64,000 bases of DNA from Pohlia nutans (lineage: Eukaryota > Streptophyta > Bryopsida > Bryales > Mniaceae), in contig CM040092.1 of assembly GCA_022496805.1 (NCBI GenBank), positions 21,160,113 to 21,224,112 of the forward strand, written 5' to 3'. The translations under genes and the position numbers were made by a program. The notes under the pieces were generated by a model, which was not told the origin of the DNA, did not search any database, and saw only the letters and a program-made list of their open reading frames with translations. Below, piece after piece: positions 46,889 to 58,422 of the stretch (within the stretch, counting starts at the first letter, position 1; the number at the start of each line of letters is the position of its first letter).

Positions 46889-47380
46889 TTGGGACAAAAT
46901 GACTCAAACCGCAACTCAAGAGGCGATAAACAAGTCCCATGTTTCCTCTAGTATTTACATTTTTCAATTTGAGACAAAGTAGGTACCGGTATTCATTCAC
47001 CTTCAGGAGCATTGTGTCGATTTTGATACTTTTTACAGAAAGTAGACCTGTAAATTACCCATTTTCAACACTGAGAGCATCACTACCAGTTGCTTGGCAA
47101 AGGGCCACGCCAAACACCCGTGGCGAGACCTGTGAACCGTCGAGACGGCCCACTTTAGCGGTAAACCTTTACCGCTAGAGTTTTGATCTATTTTGCATTT
47201 TATATTTGTCTAACCGGGACATTTTAGCCGATTAGACAATTTCCCGCTTTGTGTGCATTTAGGTGTGGTTTTGATTGCCCTAATTTATGATGCCTTTTTG
47301 TCTAGGTAATTTTGGTTGTTTGTTGATTTCTAACTATTTAACCGTTGGATTTTGGGCGTTTGAGCCATTTGCCCTATTAT
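46889..47380. other. Unassigned spacer
   Basis: A Tourist-like word GAGAGCATCACTACC occurs at about 47073, and a small hairpin (AGCGGTAAA, CC, TTTACCGCT) at about 47157-47176. No gene seen. Confidence 0.45.
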
Positions 47381-48070
47381 TTTATTCTATTGTTTTGATC
47401 TATGATTGTGGCTTATTATTCTAATCCATTCTTTCAGTCTAATTTATTAATCCATTCTACTAGTTTATGTTAGTCTATTCTTGTGGGTTATCATCCTAGT
47501 CTATTATTCGCCTATGATTTTAGTCTATTGTTTTAGCCTATTATTTTGGTCTATTATTTGGTCTATTATTTTCGTACATTATTTAGTCTACTATTTAGTT
47601 CGCTAATTTAGTCTATTATTCTAGTTTATCCATTTAGCCTATTCGTTTATCTACTCTTTTGGTCTATTACTTTGTTCTATTATTTTATCATATCCTTTTA
47701 TTCTATCTTTTTAGCCAATTATTTATTCTATTATTTTAGCCTATTATTTATCCTATCTTTCTAGCCTATTAATTATTCCATTCTTTTAGCCTATTATTTA
47801 TTCTATCCTTTTAGCCTACGAATTATTCTATCATTCTATCCTATTATTTATTCTATTAATTTAGCCTACTATTTATTCTATCTTTTGTAGCCTATTATTT
47901 AGTCTATTCTTTTGATTCATTATTTTAGTTGATTATTTGCCTATTATTTTAGTCTATCATTTAGCCTTTTACTTATATTATCCTTTTAGCTTATTGTTTA
48001 TCCTATCTTTTTAGTCTATTCTTTTATTCCATTATTTTAGTGGATTAGTTTAGTGTATTAATTGGACCTA
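47381..48070. repeat. Degenerate TTTTAGCCTATTATTTATTCTATC minisatellite
   Basis: About 690 bp is built from variants of TTTAG-C/T-CTATTATTTA and TTCTATC, with unit spacing of roughly 10-12 and 20-24 bp. The strand is strongly pyrimidine-rich. It contains no open frame of note. Confidence 0.8.
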
Positions 48071-50460
48071 TTGGGCTAATTGGGTTAGTATTTCCCTTGT
48101 AGCTAGTAGTGGAAGAATTAAACCTCTGGTGTTCTATGAGCTTAGTGGGAGTTTAGTTGGATTAGATTAGTTTCCATGGATGACAATTTGTTGGATGAGC
48201 ATTAGTTAGATGGATGTAGCTTTGGGGTGGGATTTTGAATCCCACCCCTGTCGATAAGCTAACCAGTTAGTTAGTTTGTGTGCCCGTTGGAGTTTTGAGA
48301 GAGACGCTTGTTGTAGATCTAGATCTAAGTTTTTGAACTTGGGATTTCTTGGAGAATAGTTTTGGACAATAGCTTTGGAAAATAAAAAGAGATTAATGTA
48401 GGAGTTTGGAAGGTGGAGATTGTAGAGAACTAGGAAAGAATTAGTGTGGTTGTTTTTTGTGATTGTGTGTGTTGTGGACTTGAGCGGGGATTGTGAGCAA
48501 CCGCGGAAGGCAGAATCAGAGACGGGATTCAACGAACTACGCACGAATTCGGCCTTGAGGCCAGGTCACGCAAGCGGGGCGGAATCCGGTGCACGGTGGA
48601 CTGCAGGTTGTTCCTGTGAAGGCGAGGTAGAGACTATGGAATCAGAGTGCGTGGAGGGAACTCCAAGTTCCGGCACTGCGTTTGGATGCTGGAATTTGTT
48701 CCCGGGGCTGCGGAGTCTCAGAAGGCGACGACGAATCCAACAACGGCGCTGCGAGGCCAGCATCGGAGGAAGACGCGACCACGACGTGAGCGGCGGTGAT
48801 CTGCTTCAATGACGGCGACGGAATTTTCAGTGGCTGCAGGGCCAGCGAGCGAGGTACAGGAGCGGCAGGGCTAGGACCGGCGCCGGAGGTTCCGAGGAGA
48901 GCGGCGAGGCAACAGCATTGCAGCAAGCAAACGAGGGTGAAACGCCGAAGGTGCGGCGCAGGGGCCTGGGCGATTGCAGCGCCGGATTGAGGTGCAAGGG
49001 CGGAATCACAAGACGAGGGCCGCATCGACACCGACACAACGAATCAGGGGAGAAGCGCCGGGACTTGGGCGATCAGCAACGACGGAGGCGGACTGCATCA
49101 CGAGGCAGCATGGCGCTTGCGGCGGCGACGACCGCAAGAGACCAGGGCGACACGACGAGACCCATCGGCGACAGCGAGGCAAGATTCAATTCGATCCAGG
49201 AAGAACCCAACCGGCAACGAAGGCAGACAACGATCGATAGGAGAGCCGGCAGCAGGGGATCTACACCAACGACCGAAGGCCAAGAGCATGGTGACTCCGA
49301 AGATCAAGAACGCTGCGACTATAACAGCGCAATTTACGGCGAGGAGACCTCGGCGAGCTTCACCAGTGCTGTCTGATCGATCATCAACACATTCGAGGAC
49401 CAACGTTGAAGAGCGACCCCGAATTCAAGAGCGCGACGACCACAGGAGGACCAGACGCAGTAGCCGGGCGCCAACCTCACGGCCATCTTCGTTGTTACAG
49501 ACCGCGACCTTCTTGGTGACATTACAGAATCGGTCAGCGTGACATTAGGAAGGGAGAACACTCCCTACCCTTTTTTATTCAATTCATAGTTTTTTGTTGC
49601 ATCTTTTAGTTGTTTTTTTATCACTAGGAGGATACAGGAACTCATTGTGTTATTTGGTGATTGTAATTGCCTAAAAAGTATCTGTGTGTATCTTTTTATT
49701 TTTTCCCACTTATTGTTGAATGTTGGTGTTTTGCACATTCCTTGTTGTATTGTTGTGATTTTTGTGTGAAATTGGTCCGGTGAGGGTTCTAGCACGGAAG
49801 CGCTACCCGATTTTTACCGGACCAATTGGGTTTTGTGGGTAATTTAGGGTTTTAAATTTAGGGTTTTTGGGCACGACGCGGAAGCGCTGTCGAAATTTTC
49901 CCAAAAAACCCTAATTTGGATGGAATTTTGTTGTCTAAAGTACAAAGGTGCTTTATAAGGTTTAGGGTGTTTTCGCAAGGCTTAGGGATCAAAGAAACTC
50001 CCAATCATGGGATTTTGATGCCTTTGAAACTCTTTGTAATTGTGCTGTAATTTCTAGGTTAATGTGTAGAAACCCTAATTAGAGAGCCTAAATCCCAAAT
50101 TTAAGCCCATTTTAGGGCACTAAGTGCGTAGGGTAATTTGTGGAAGGCTTGGGGGTATTTAGGTGCTTGTTAATGGCCCAATTCAACCTTTTAGATGTGC
50201 TGTAATTTCTTGGCATTCACCCATTTTGGCCACTTTTGACCATGTTTCACCATTTTACTTAGAAAATTTCCACACAAACGCCTAGGTAGAAAAAGGAGTC
50301 CATTGCTTGTATGTTTGATACACCCACCACTCGGCCGGACAATATGACATTTTGATTGACAACGATCAAAGTGCTCATAAGACCCGTTTTGCGCTCAATC
50401 ATGTGGTAATTTGCAGGTTGAGCTCAAGAATGACGAGGGAGAAGATATGGTTGTGGACAT
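48071..50460. other. GC-rich stretch of unknown nature
   Basis: From about 48480 to 49560 the sequence is GC- and purine-rich, with several overlapping open frames on both strands (122-152 codons, Arg/Ala/Ser-rich). None resembles a family I know, and composition alone would keep such frames open. Downstream, 49560-50140 is less GC-rich and carries AAACCCTAA-type words and two GCGGAAGCGCT/ACGGAAGCGCT phrases. GGTCCGGT at about 49773 and ACCGGACC at about 49816 form a spaced inverted repeat. It may be an old LTR or transposon interior, possibly tied to the transposase to its right. Confidence 0.4.
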
Positions 50461-50652
50461 CACTAGTAGGAAATGTGTCGTTTTTCACTTACTATAAATG
50501 AAAAAGAATGAAACCGCGCCAAGCACATGGGTTGTGTCAATGCTGGTGAGTGGTTTTGGTCACAAAAAGACAAAAATCTAGGCACAATATTTCGTCACTG
50601 TTCACTATTCCCACAAAGTGGAGAATGAAAAACGACAGGTCTACTACTAGTG
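50461..50652. mobile_element. CACTA-type MITE, family J copy 4
   Basis: It is 192 bp, with CAT duplicated on both sides and ends CACTAGTAGGAAATGTGTCG and CTACTAGTG. Confidence 0.92.
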
Positions 50653-50654
50653 CA

Positions 50655-52060
50655 TGCTTGTGGAGCAACTTGGGATTGATTTAGAAGAGGAAGAGCATCT
50701 GAGGCCATGAGGTAGTAGGCTAGGAAAAGCTTTAAATGTTGATAGGAATTTTGAAAGAGGTCACCCCGCATCTACCATGACTTTCTTTTAGAGCCCCGTC
50801 TATAATGGTTAATTCTTTAGACGCCAGTTTGGAATGTAGAGAGAATTGTTTGTGAGAATTATGGAGGCAATTTGTGCTCGTGATGCATATTTTGTTCAAA
50901 AGAGGAATTGTGTTGTACCTTCAGGCTTGTCTCCACTCCAAAAATGCACGGCGGTAATACGTATGCTTGCGTACAAGGTAATTGTTGATGCTACGGACCA
51001 GTACTATTGGATCAAGGCACTAGTAGGAAATGCGTCGTTTTTAACTTACTATAAATGAAAAAGGAATGAAACCGCGCCAAGCACATGGGTTGCGTCGATG
51101 CTAATGAGTGGTTTTGGTCACAAGAAGACAGAAATTTAGGCACAATATTCCGTCACTGTTCACTGTTTCCACAAAGTGGGGAATGAAAAATGACAGTTCT
51201 GCTACTAGTGAGGTGACCACGGCTGTGGAATCGATGAAGAGATTTTGCAGGTCAATGAGAGCTTGCTTCAAATGAGTCTACGTATTTGAGAAAGCCAACC
51301 TAAATAGACATTATCAATGAGGTGCGGATTCACGAACAAAAGGGTTGGCTGGACATGTTTGGTTTTTTAGACTCAGCATGCATTGGGCTTGGAAAAATTG
51401 TCCAGTCGCTTGGAATATGCAGTTCCAAGACAGAGACGAACAGAGGAGTATTATTCTTGAAGTGATTGCCGACCAATCCTTGTGGATATGGCACTCATTT
51501 TTTTTTTTTTTTGCCTAACAACAATATTGCTTAAATGTTTTGCATAGATCTACCGTGGTAGAAGACATCTTGATGGATGAAGGACATCATTTATCTTTCA
51601 CTATCACTGGCAAAGTGTACATGAGGTATTACTTGCTTGTTGATGGGATTTATCCCAAGTGGAGCTACTTTCTTCAAACAATTCATGAACCTCAGGACAA
51701 GAAGAAGACTCATTTTGCAACTATGCATGGAGGAAGCCATCCGCTAAAGATGTCAAACAGTGTTTTGGAGTCTTCCAAACTCATTTTGAGATTGTGAAAA
51801 TCTATGTCGCCAATGGGACATGGAAATCATGAATGACATAATGCTTACATGTTGCATTATGCACAACATGGCCATTGAGAATGAGACCAATTTAGGGTCA
51901 GAGGACTTTTTTGACTTAAATAGAGGTCTAGAGGAGTGTGTTGGGAGTTCGTTTGAGGTATCGTTGGCATTGAGTATATGGGTAGGCATTATGATTTGAA
52001 GAACGATTGGATTGACCACTTGTGGCAACTCAAATGTCAAATACATTTTAAATTCATTGT
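50655..52060 (+). pseudogene. PIF/Harbinger transposase (DDE_4 type), broken
   Basis: Pieces of a plant PIF/Harbinger transposase occur in order across frames. RIMEAICARDAYFVQKRN and LSPLQKCTAVIRMLAY lie at about 50850-50980. After a MITE come an MKRFCRSMR-like piece (about 51235), RIHEQKGW (about 51330), HRSTVVEDIL (about 51541), then YYLLVDGIYPKWSYFLQTIH near 51630-51690 and WDMEIMNDIMLTCCIMHNMA (about 51815-51875). In-frame stops and several frameshifts separate them, and a family J CACTA MITE (51018-51210) splits the frame. It cannot make a working enzyme. A functional relative elsewhere could drive elements such as 13085-13578. Confidence 0.85.
51018..51210. mobile_element. CACTA-type MITE, family J copy 5
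   Basis: It is 193 bp with AGG duplicated on both sides, inserted in the dead PIF/Harbinger transposase. Confidence 0.92.
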
Positions 52061-52144
52061 AACTTGATTAGCACACTTTCTATTATAAAATAATACGTTA
52101 TTTTATTCAGCATGTGATTTTCAATAGGTTTGAAATCTACAATG

Positions 52145-53141
52145 TTAACTCCTAAATGTCTAAAGGTTTTGGGCAATACCTAAATGTATTATAAAATGAG
52201 GCTTCTTTAACTTTTTTGAGCTTCCAATCAACTCTAAAGTGCATATGTAAGACATCCTTATTAAAAGAAATCCGTACAGTTGAATTTGAAATAAAAAGTT
52301 TACATATTTTTCAAATGAATTTACAAAGAAAAACTTTGAAGATTCACTAAAATTACAATTTTAATACTCTCATCTTGTAATTCGTTAAAATTGCTTAAAA
52401 TCGTTATGCTTCAATAGCAGTGAATTTGTTCACAAAAGTTTTATTATGGTTTGATAGAGGTGTTTTGAGATCTCTTTGTAAGCAATCAAAAGATAATTTT
52501 ATAGTTTGAAATATTGCACATTATGCAAAAGATTATTCAATGTTGTACATTATGCACTTTGGCCAATCATTCCAAAATTCATAAGATAATGAGTATTTTT
52601 GTATCAGTTTTCATATAATTAAAATAATAATCTCTTTTAAAATCAAATTTAAACATAATAATCTCTTTTAAAATTTAAAATAATAATCTCTTTTAAAATC
52701 AAATAATAATCTCTTTTAAAATAATAATCTCTTTTAAAGTCATCCGAGGTTGTATGAGAAAGTTGAAGGCTTTGAATCTGTTCGTGATCCAGTTTCTGGA
52801 CGCTGGGACATTTAGGGGTTAATCCAACTGTATGCATGTCATGGAAAAGTCATCATCTACAACTTTCATTTGTATGTCAACCTCAAAGAATGGACTTAGT
52901 GCGCATTTTATAGCTCAAAACTTTAGAATTTTTTTTGTCAAAATGGAAGATCATATGAAATGGAAGGACCTAGTAAATTCAATCTTGATTTTTTTCCTAA
53001 TCTCACCTCCCTTACATAAAGGTGACTAGTCCTAAAATCTACCTTAAAACTTTTGGCTTTACAAAACATCACCACGGATGAGAAAATGATGAGTGATTTT
53101 GTAAATCATTCAAAAAATGAACGCTTAGGAACTAGGGGTTC
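52145..53141. mobile_element. TTAA-flanked element, family F copy 2, with internal insertions
   Basis: It starts TTAACTCCTAAATG and ends near GAACGCTTAGGAACTAGGGG, aligning with 9083-10216. A fragment ending TGGACGCTGGGACATTTAGGGGTTAA (52797-52822) is the right end of another TTAA element placed inside it. The right TTAA of the host element is not preserved. Confidence 0.75.
52621..52740. repeat. Tandem repeat AATAATAATCTCTTTTAAAA
   Basis: Five or so units of about 18-38 bp share AATAATCTCTTTTAAA. The related element at 9.5 kb has a single unit, so the expansion happened after the copies split. Confidence 0.85.
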
Positions 53142-53149
53142 TATTATTA

Positions 53150-53200
53150 CTAATGTCACTAACTTCTATTAAAAGAGTTAGTGACATTAGTCACACTTTT
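53150..53200. repeat. Small inverted repeat
   Basis: ACTAATGTCACTAACT and its exact inverse are separated by about 12 bp. It could be a tiny MITE or hairpin. Confidence 0.7.
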
Positions 53201-53226
53201 TACTTTCAATATCAAGTGACACTTCA

Positions 53227-53954
53227 TTAACCCCTAAAGGACCAAGGCTGATTTTCCAAATTCGGTCAATTCAGTGTGGAATGAGTATTGATCCTCAATT
53301 TTTGTGATTTTTTGTGGTGATTTTACTCTTTGTAACAAAGATGGGATGGTAATTTGCATACGTAGGTGATGTAAAGATCAAAAGATACAATCATGCAAAG
53401 GCGAAAAACCTAATTGCGGGCACCATCGTGGTGTCGCACAACCCCGACAACGGAACCACTTGGTGAGGGACGGAGATTTTAGTTTAAGATTTCTCTTCTC
53501 TTCTCAAGGATAGCATTGGCAGTGAGGCATACCTCCATTCTAGTCCACTCAGCCTTTTCCTTCATTCCAACTAGCTCATGAAAATTTTCATACAATGAGC
53601 TATGTATTTGAATTTTTGTACACAATGAGCTAACACCCCCATATACACAACTGCCAAATTCATTTTACCAAACTTGAGACTAAAATTTTCATTTTGCGCA
53701 TTTTCAGAATGTTTCAAACTTTGGGCAGCGGGCCAAAAAACAAAGTGCAACCAACGTTGGTTTCAATAGCAAGAACCCTGAACGGTTGAAAATTTGTAGG
53801 TGCTAATAAATTCAAGTTGGTTGAAATATCCTACGGTTGAATTGGTCAAAAAGGTTTTAGATCGAAAACTATTTGCCATTTCATGAGAAGGGGTACTTTT
53901 AGGCAGCTTTGGAGTGTTTGGAGAGAAACACAGTTGTGGTTCTTTAGGGGTTAA
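53227..53954. mobile_element. TTAA-flanked element, family G (728 bp)
   Basis: It starts TTAACCCCTAAAGGACCAAGG and ends GGTTCTTTAGGGGTTAA. TTAA is intact on both sides. The interior has a GC-richer patch at 53400-53460. No coding capacity. Confidence 0.85.
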
Positions 53955-55212
53955 CGAGCGAAAATTGAGATTCAATAGTAATGAGCCAAAATTGCCAAAA
54001 TACACTATAGTACTACACTGTACATTGCCCTAATAATAACATTGTCACATGTCACTCAAAGCTCGCATAAAATTGGTACTTATTCAAAAACAAGCCATGT
54101 CATTGTTTTTTCGTGATTTCTTTATGAAAATTTCCAAACTTCAAAAATATCAAGTCTAGTGTTTGGTCCACCTTATTATTTTAATTTTTTATAAACATTG
54201 AGCACTTTATTTTACTTTAAAACGTCGTGAGTCAAAAAATTGACTTCCATATCAAAACACAAAAACTCAGTATCAAATATGATTGAATAAATTGTTATTG
54301 GAGATTATTTTTGCACAACATGGTTTTCCATTGTAAAATTCACCATCATCTTAAAAATTAGTTTATAAGAATTTATTTTATGGATATACTAAAAAAATTC
54401 TCACTTAAACCTCATAAATCATAAGAATACCCTCTTTTTTATAATTTGTTCTCTTGCCATATAATGTGACTGTATATTTGCTATGTTCAAGTACTATATT
54501 GCAATTTCCATCAAACGCTTGCACAAAAATATTATGTTTCAATGTAAATTGACAAGGAATGACATACATTTTTATATTTGTATATTGTGCACTATCGATG
54601 CACTATATGTACATCCCTTGCGACCAACTTCTTTGAATTCCAATTCAATAAGATTGTCCTCCTTAATTGAATTCCAAGATTTTAACTAATTTTTGTCATA
54701 ATTTTGCTCTTTATAGTCTCTTCCTTCATTTCTTTCTCTTTTAATATCAATTAATTGTGAAGATGCTATTACAAAAAAATTAACAAATTTGAATTATAAA
54801 ATCTTGATGAAAATATAATTAAAGAAAGTCAACAAATAATATAAAGAACAAGTTATTTGAAGGCAATAAAAGCAATAAAAGAAAAATGTTGTTTTGCAAT
54901 ACTGTATACCGGTATACAGGTTATAGATGGCATTGTTTTCTTCTAATGTTTTCTTGGGATAAAAACAAAATAGTTACGTCTTTTATTTTAAATTTGAAGT
55001 ATAAGCATTTATAACCTATTCTGAAAGTAAAAGCATTTAAAACCTATTTTGAAGTAAAAGAATTTATAACCTGCTTCAAATAATCTATATTATGTTGGAT
55101 GGATTCCTCTTTCACAGCTTTTACTTTTCTTATTTTTAGAATAATTTATTCACTTTAAAAGTTCAATTTACATGAATACAAAATTTGGTTAAAAATTCAT
55201 TATTTTCATCTT
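53955..55212. other. AT-rich spacer, nothing recognised
   Basis: No supported gene. Near 55010-55075 a phrase of the type GTAAAAG-ATTTATAACCT repeats three times. Confidence 0.5.
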
Positions 55213-55491
55213 GTAGGTGCAAAAGCTACGAAACGACTTTGGTGAACCCCTTCTCATCGAGGGCTTTTTAACAATACTAAGAACACGGCCAACAGGCATA
55301 CTATCTAGGAGATTTCAACATAACATATAAAACAAACAAAAAAAACAAACAATATTGTTTGTGATTATTTGTGTTGTATGTTATGTTGAGATCTCTCAGA
55401 CCGTCCGCATGTTGGCAGCGTTTTTGGTATCATCAGAAAGCTTTAACCAAAAAAGGGTGTACCGAAGCCATTTTGTAACTTTTGAACCTAC
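55213..55491. mobile_element. Foldback MITE
   Basis: The left arm starts GTAGGTGCAAAAGCTACGAA and the right arm mirrors it (TTTTGTAACTTTTGAACCTAC) with substitutions. The inner part (CAACATAACAT and ATGTTATGTTG) forms a strong stem around an A-rich loop. The arms total about 120 bp each. Confidence 0.72.
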
Positions 55492-55534
55492 CATATGAAA
55501 GTAATGAATTTTTAATCGAATCTTATCACCATAT

Positions 55535-55727
55535 CATAGCATAATAGAGCAATGGGAGCCATCACCCTTTTGCAATGGGACCAGAGTTAGTTACAATTAG
55601 AAACTAAATACACGATAGTCCCAAAATTCATGGAATACCCTCATTACTCAGAAAAGTGGATGTAAGTGAAGATTCTCTTTTGATCTAGTTTTCAAAAGGG
55701 TGCTCCATTGCACTACTCTGTTATGTT
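55535..55727. mobile_element. TIR element, family C
   Basis: The left end CATAGCATAATAGAGCAATG and the right end, with CATTGCACTACTCTGTTATG, are imperfect inverted repeats. The interior matches 33889-34103. Confidence 0.75.
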
Positions 55728-56802
55728 AATTTATGATGAATTGAAACAAATTACAGATAAATTTGAGTTAACCGAAAAGAAGCGCATTTAACCTCCCTTT
55801 TTACTCTACTTCTAACTTCTTTATTGTACTATACTTGGGTTGAATAGTGTCGTGTCATAAATTGTTCCCTTGTGGGCCATGGGCTTGGAGCTTTGGTGAA
55901 AGGTGTGAGAGTCATAGTGAGGTGTAGAGAATAATGACAGTGCGTTGCTATAGATTGTCTCCCAATTCATCATAGACTAGCTATTTATATTTCAATATGA
56001 GTTCAAGAGGAATTCAACACGAGTTTGCCAAAACTTTCCTCTTTGGGCTGACTTTTTGGTTAACTCTATTATTCCAAAAGTAAAATAAAAAGTAAAAGCA
56101 AATTGTTTTCTTCTCAAGTTCAAATATCTCCCTTGGTACGTGTGAATGGAGACCAAACGTGAAGAGGAAGACTCACTCGCCCGCCCGGGAACGAAGGCCG
56201 CGCCCTGCGACGAGGTGCGTGCCGCGCTTCGCCTTGGCAACGTTGCGCGCAGCGCAAGAGTCTCTCGTCCTTCCTTACAGAAAGAGGGTTTTTTTTTTTT
56301 TTCCTTCTCCTTCTGTTTCTTCTTTCCCTATCAGTCCCGTGTGCTCCCCGTGCCGCTCATTATTCCCCCAGTGGCGATCAGTCATGAATTCCTTTTTACT
56401 GCAGGTTTGAGTTCTGGGTTTATGAATTTGAACCTCGCAGGTACAGTAGTTGGACCTACCTCGCAGGTGGTGGTCGTTCCTATGCGCCTCTTGCATTGCG
56501 GATGACGGCTGATTGTGACGCGAGGTTTGGATTTTCGTAAATTGCTGAAATTCGGAGTTTCGCGCGTTAGCCTTTGATCGTCGGTGTGGAACTTAGGGTT
56601 TCGTTGGAAAACCCAGGTTTGCGACTTTCTTTATCGGTTGCTGATTCTTGCCAATTACATTTACCGCTGATCGTCGTGATTTTTAGGCAAGCAATGTTCT
56701 GAATGAGAGTGATGATTTTCCAGTGATGAAACAAGGCTCGGAGTAGAGGGAGATAAACAGGGTACACGAGTGAGTTTGCTTGAGGTTTGAGGTTGCTGCA
56801 TC
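55728..56802 (+). promoter_or_regulatory. 5' region of the histone-fold gene
   Basis: Composition shifts to GC-rich at about 56160-56260. A pyrimidine tract (T run with CTTCTCC, 56288-56325) is typical of plant leaders. A leader of 300-500 bp, perhaps with an intron, is plausible; the start site is not fixed. Confidence 0.4.
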
Positions 56803-58422
56803 ATGAGCACCTCAAACTCGGACGAGGAGCTGGCGAGGTCGGGCGAGGAAGACGAGAGGACGGAGAATGGACATTCGTATGAGGAGAACGGCGAAAACGG
56901 AACATGGAAAGAAGCTGGAAAGTCGCTCCTCACGCTGGCTTTTCCCATTTCGAGGGTACGGCGACTGGTAAAGAGCGAGGCAGACGTCCAGTGGGTGGGC
57001 GTAGAGGCGGGCTATCTCATCGCGAAAGCCACTGTAAGTATTCTCATACATTATCCCCTAAGCGTATTTCCACTGTGTATTTTCTGTAGTGTAGGGAAAT
57101 CGGGCCCCCTGCTGCAAATCATCTGTTTGTGTGAAAATGACTTCAGTTTGACACGATCGACACTGTTGATCTCGTAGTATAGAACAAGAGCTTTAAAATG
57201 ATGTATTGCAATCAGAAAACCGAAGTAATATGTGGAAATGCCACCGTTGCAAAGTTCAGTGATGCAGATGGCCATATTGGGCGTTTTAGACTCTTTGGGG
57301 TTAAGCTACGAGTCTCCTGTCGTCAATGTGTGGAGAATCTTCTTTCTTGTCAAAGGCATCATGGTCCTTGTTTTTTTTCCGGATGTACAACTTGGCCGTG
57401 ATTGTGTATAACGAGAATTTTTCTTCATGAGTGACAGGAATTATTCTTGGAGAAGATGACTGAAGGTGCGTTCGACAGGATGCAAGCTAATCGGCAAGGA
57501 TCGATTCTTTACCCTCATCTTTGTACGTGACAGTTCTACATCCACGATCATGTTGTTTTGCTTGCAATGTTGTGTGTTCCGGGTTATGGAGATGCTCACT
57601 CGCCATGATGTTTCTTGTTAATTTTCTGTTGCAACGAATCTACTATGCACTCATGTGGATTGAAGTAGTCGTGATTATGCCTTTAATCTTTTCGTAGGGA
57701 AGTTTAAAATTTGAAACTTCATTTCTTAAACCTTTCTGACAAACTACTATACACTATGTTTTTTCGTTTATCAGCATCTCACGTTGCGACCACGGAGAGA
57801 TTGGAATTTCTTTCAGGTCAGCTTTTCTAACTTTCTGGCCGTTTCTGCATCATTGCCAAAGTCGCCGTGCCTCAAAACTTTGCCATATTGATATGTAACG
57901 TTTTAATTGTCAACATCCTTATTTCATCGTAAGTCAAAGCTGAGAACCATGAAATATCTGCAGACTCTTCCCGTCAGCTTCAAACGACCGTCGTTTGTAG
58001 CTTAACCTCAAGGACCTGGGTTTAAAATGACAAATTCAAGCAATTTTATTGAGAAAATATAGTTGAGATGAGACCAAATTTTATATCACCAGAATTAGTG
58101 AACAACGTTGCATGTGTTGGGTAAAGAACAAATAAATTTGAACAAAAGGAAGTCCACATAAGGACCTACTCAAAACTGCTTTTAAAAACACACGGTTGGG
58201 CTTTTTGGTTCTTCAAGGGTTAATTGCTTCCATACGTTATCCTTTCTACCTCAAACAATAAGAGTTGATTAAGTTTTTGTATTCGACTTTGGAAGAAAAA
58301 TCAGGCCAATTATTTCTACTCATGGGGTTACATATTGTTGGCTATGACGTGCAGATTTTGTGCCTATCAAGATTCCAGGGGAAACTGCTCTTGCCAATGC
58401 TTCAAAAGCAGACAAGCAGTAG
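56803..58422 (+). CDS. NF-YC-type histone-fold protein (CHRAC1/Dpb3-like)
   Basis: Histone-fold proteins of this type pair with an NF-YB-like partner, as in DNA polymerase epsilon (Dpb3/POLE4) or the CHRAC chromatin complex. I read four exons: 56803-57033, 57438-57522, 57775-57816 and 58355-58422 (TAG), all with GT-AG introns and matching phases, giving 141 residues. An acidic, Ser/Glu-rich N-terminus (about 1-42) precedes the fold. The fold shows FPISRVRRLVKSEADVQWVG, EAGYLIAKATELFLEKM, ILYPHLSSHVAT and LEFLSDFVPIKIPG; the last part resembles the CHRAC1 end of the fold (FLADILPKKI type). No polyglutamine or NF-YA contact region is evident, so a classical NF-YC role is less likely. Introns 1 and 3 each hold a TTAA-flanked MITE. 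I cannot tell the polymerase epsilon role from the CHRAC role. Confidence 0.87.
57051..57304 (+). mobile_element. TTAA-type MITE, family A copy 3 (intron 1 of the histone-fold gene)
   Basis: It is 254 bp, from TTATCCCCTAAGCG to CTCTTTGGGGTTAA. It starts 17 bp after the splice donor. Left TTAA has become TTAT. Confidence 0.85.
58003..58222. mobile_element. TTAA-flanked MITE, family G (intron 3 of the histone-fold gene)
   Basis: It is 220 bp, from TTAACCTCAAGGACCTGG to GGTTCTTCAAGGGTTAA, with TTAA intact on both sides. Confidence 0.82.
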
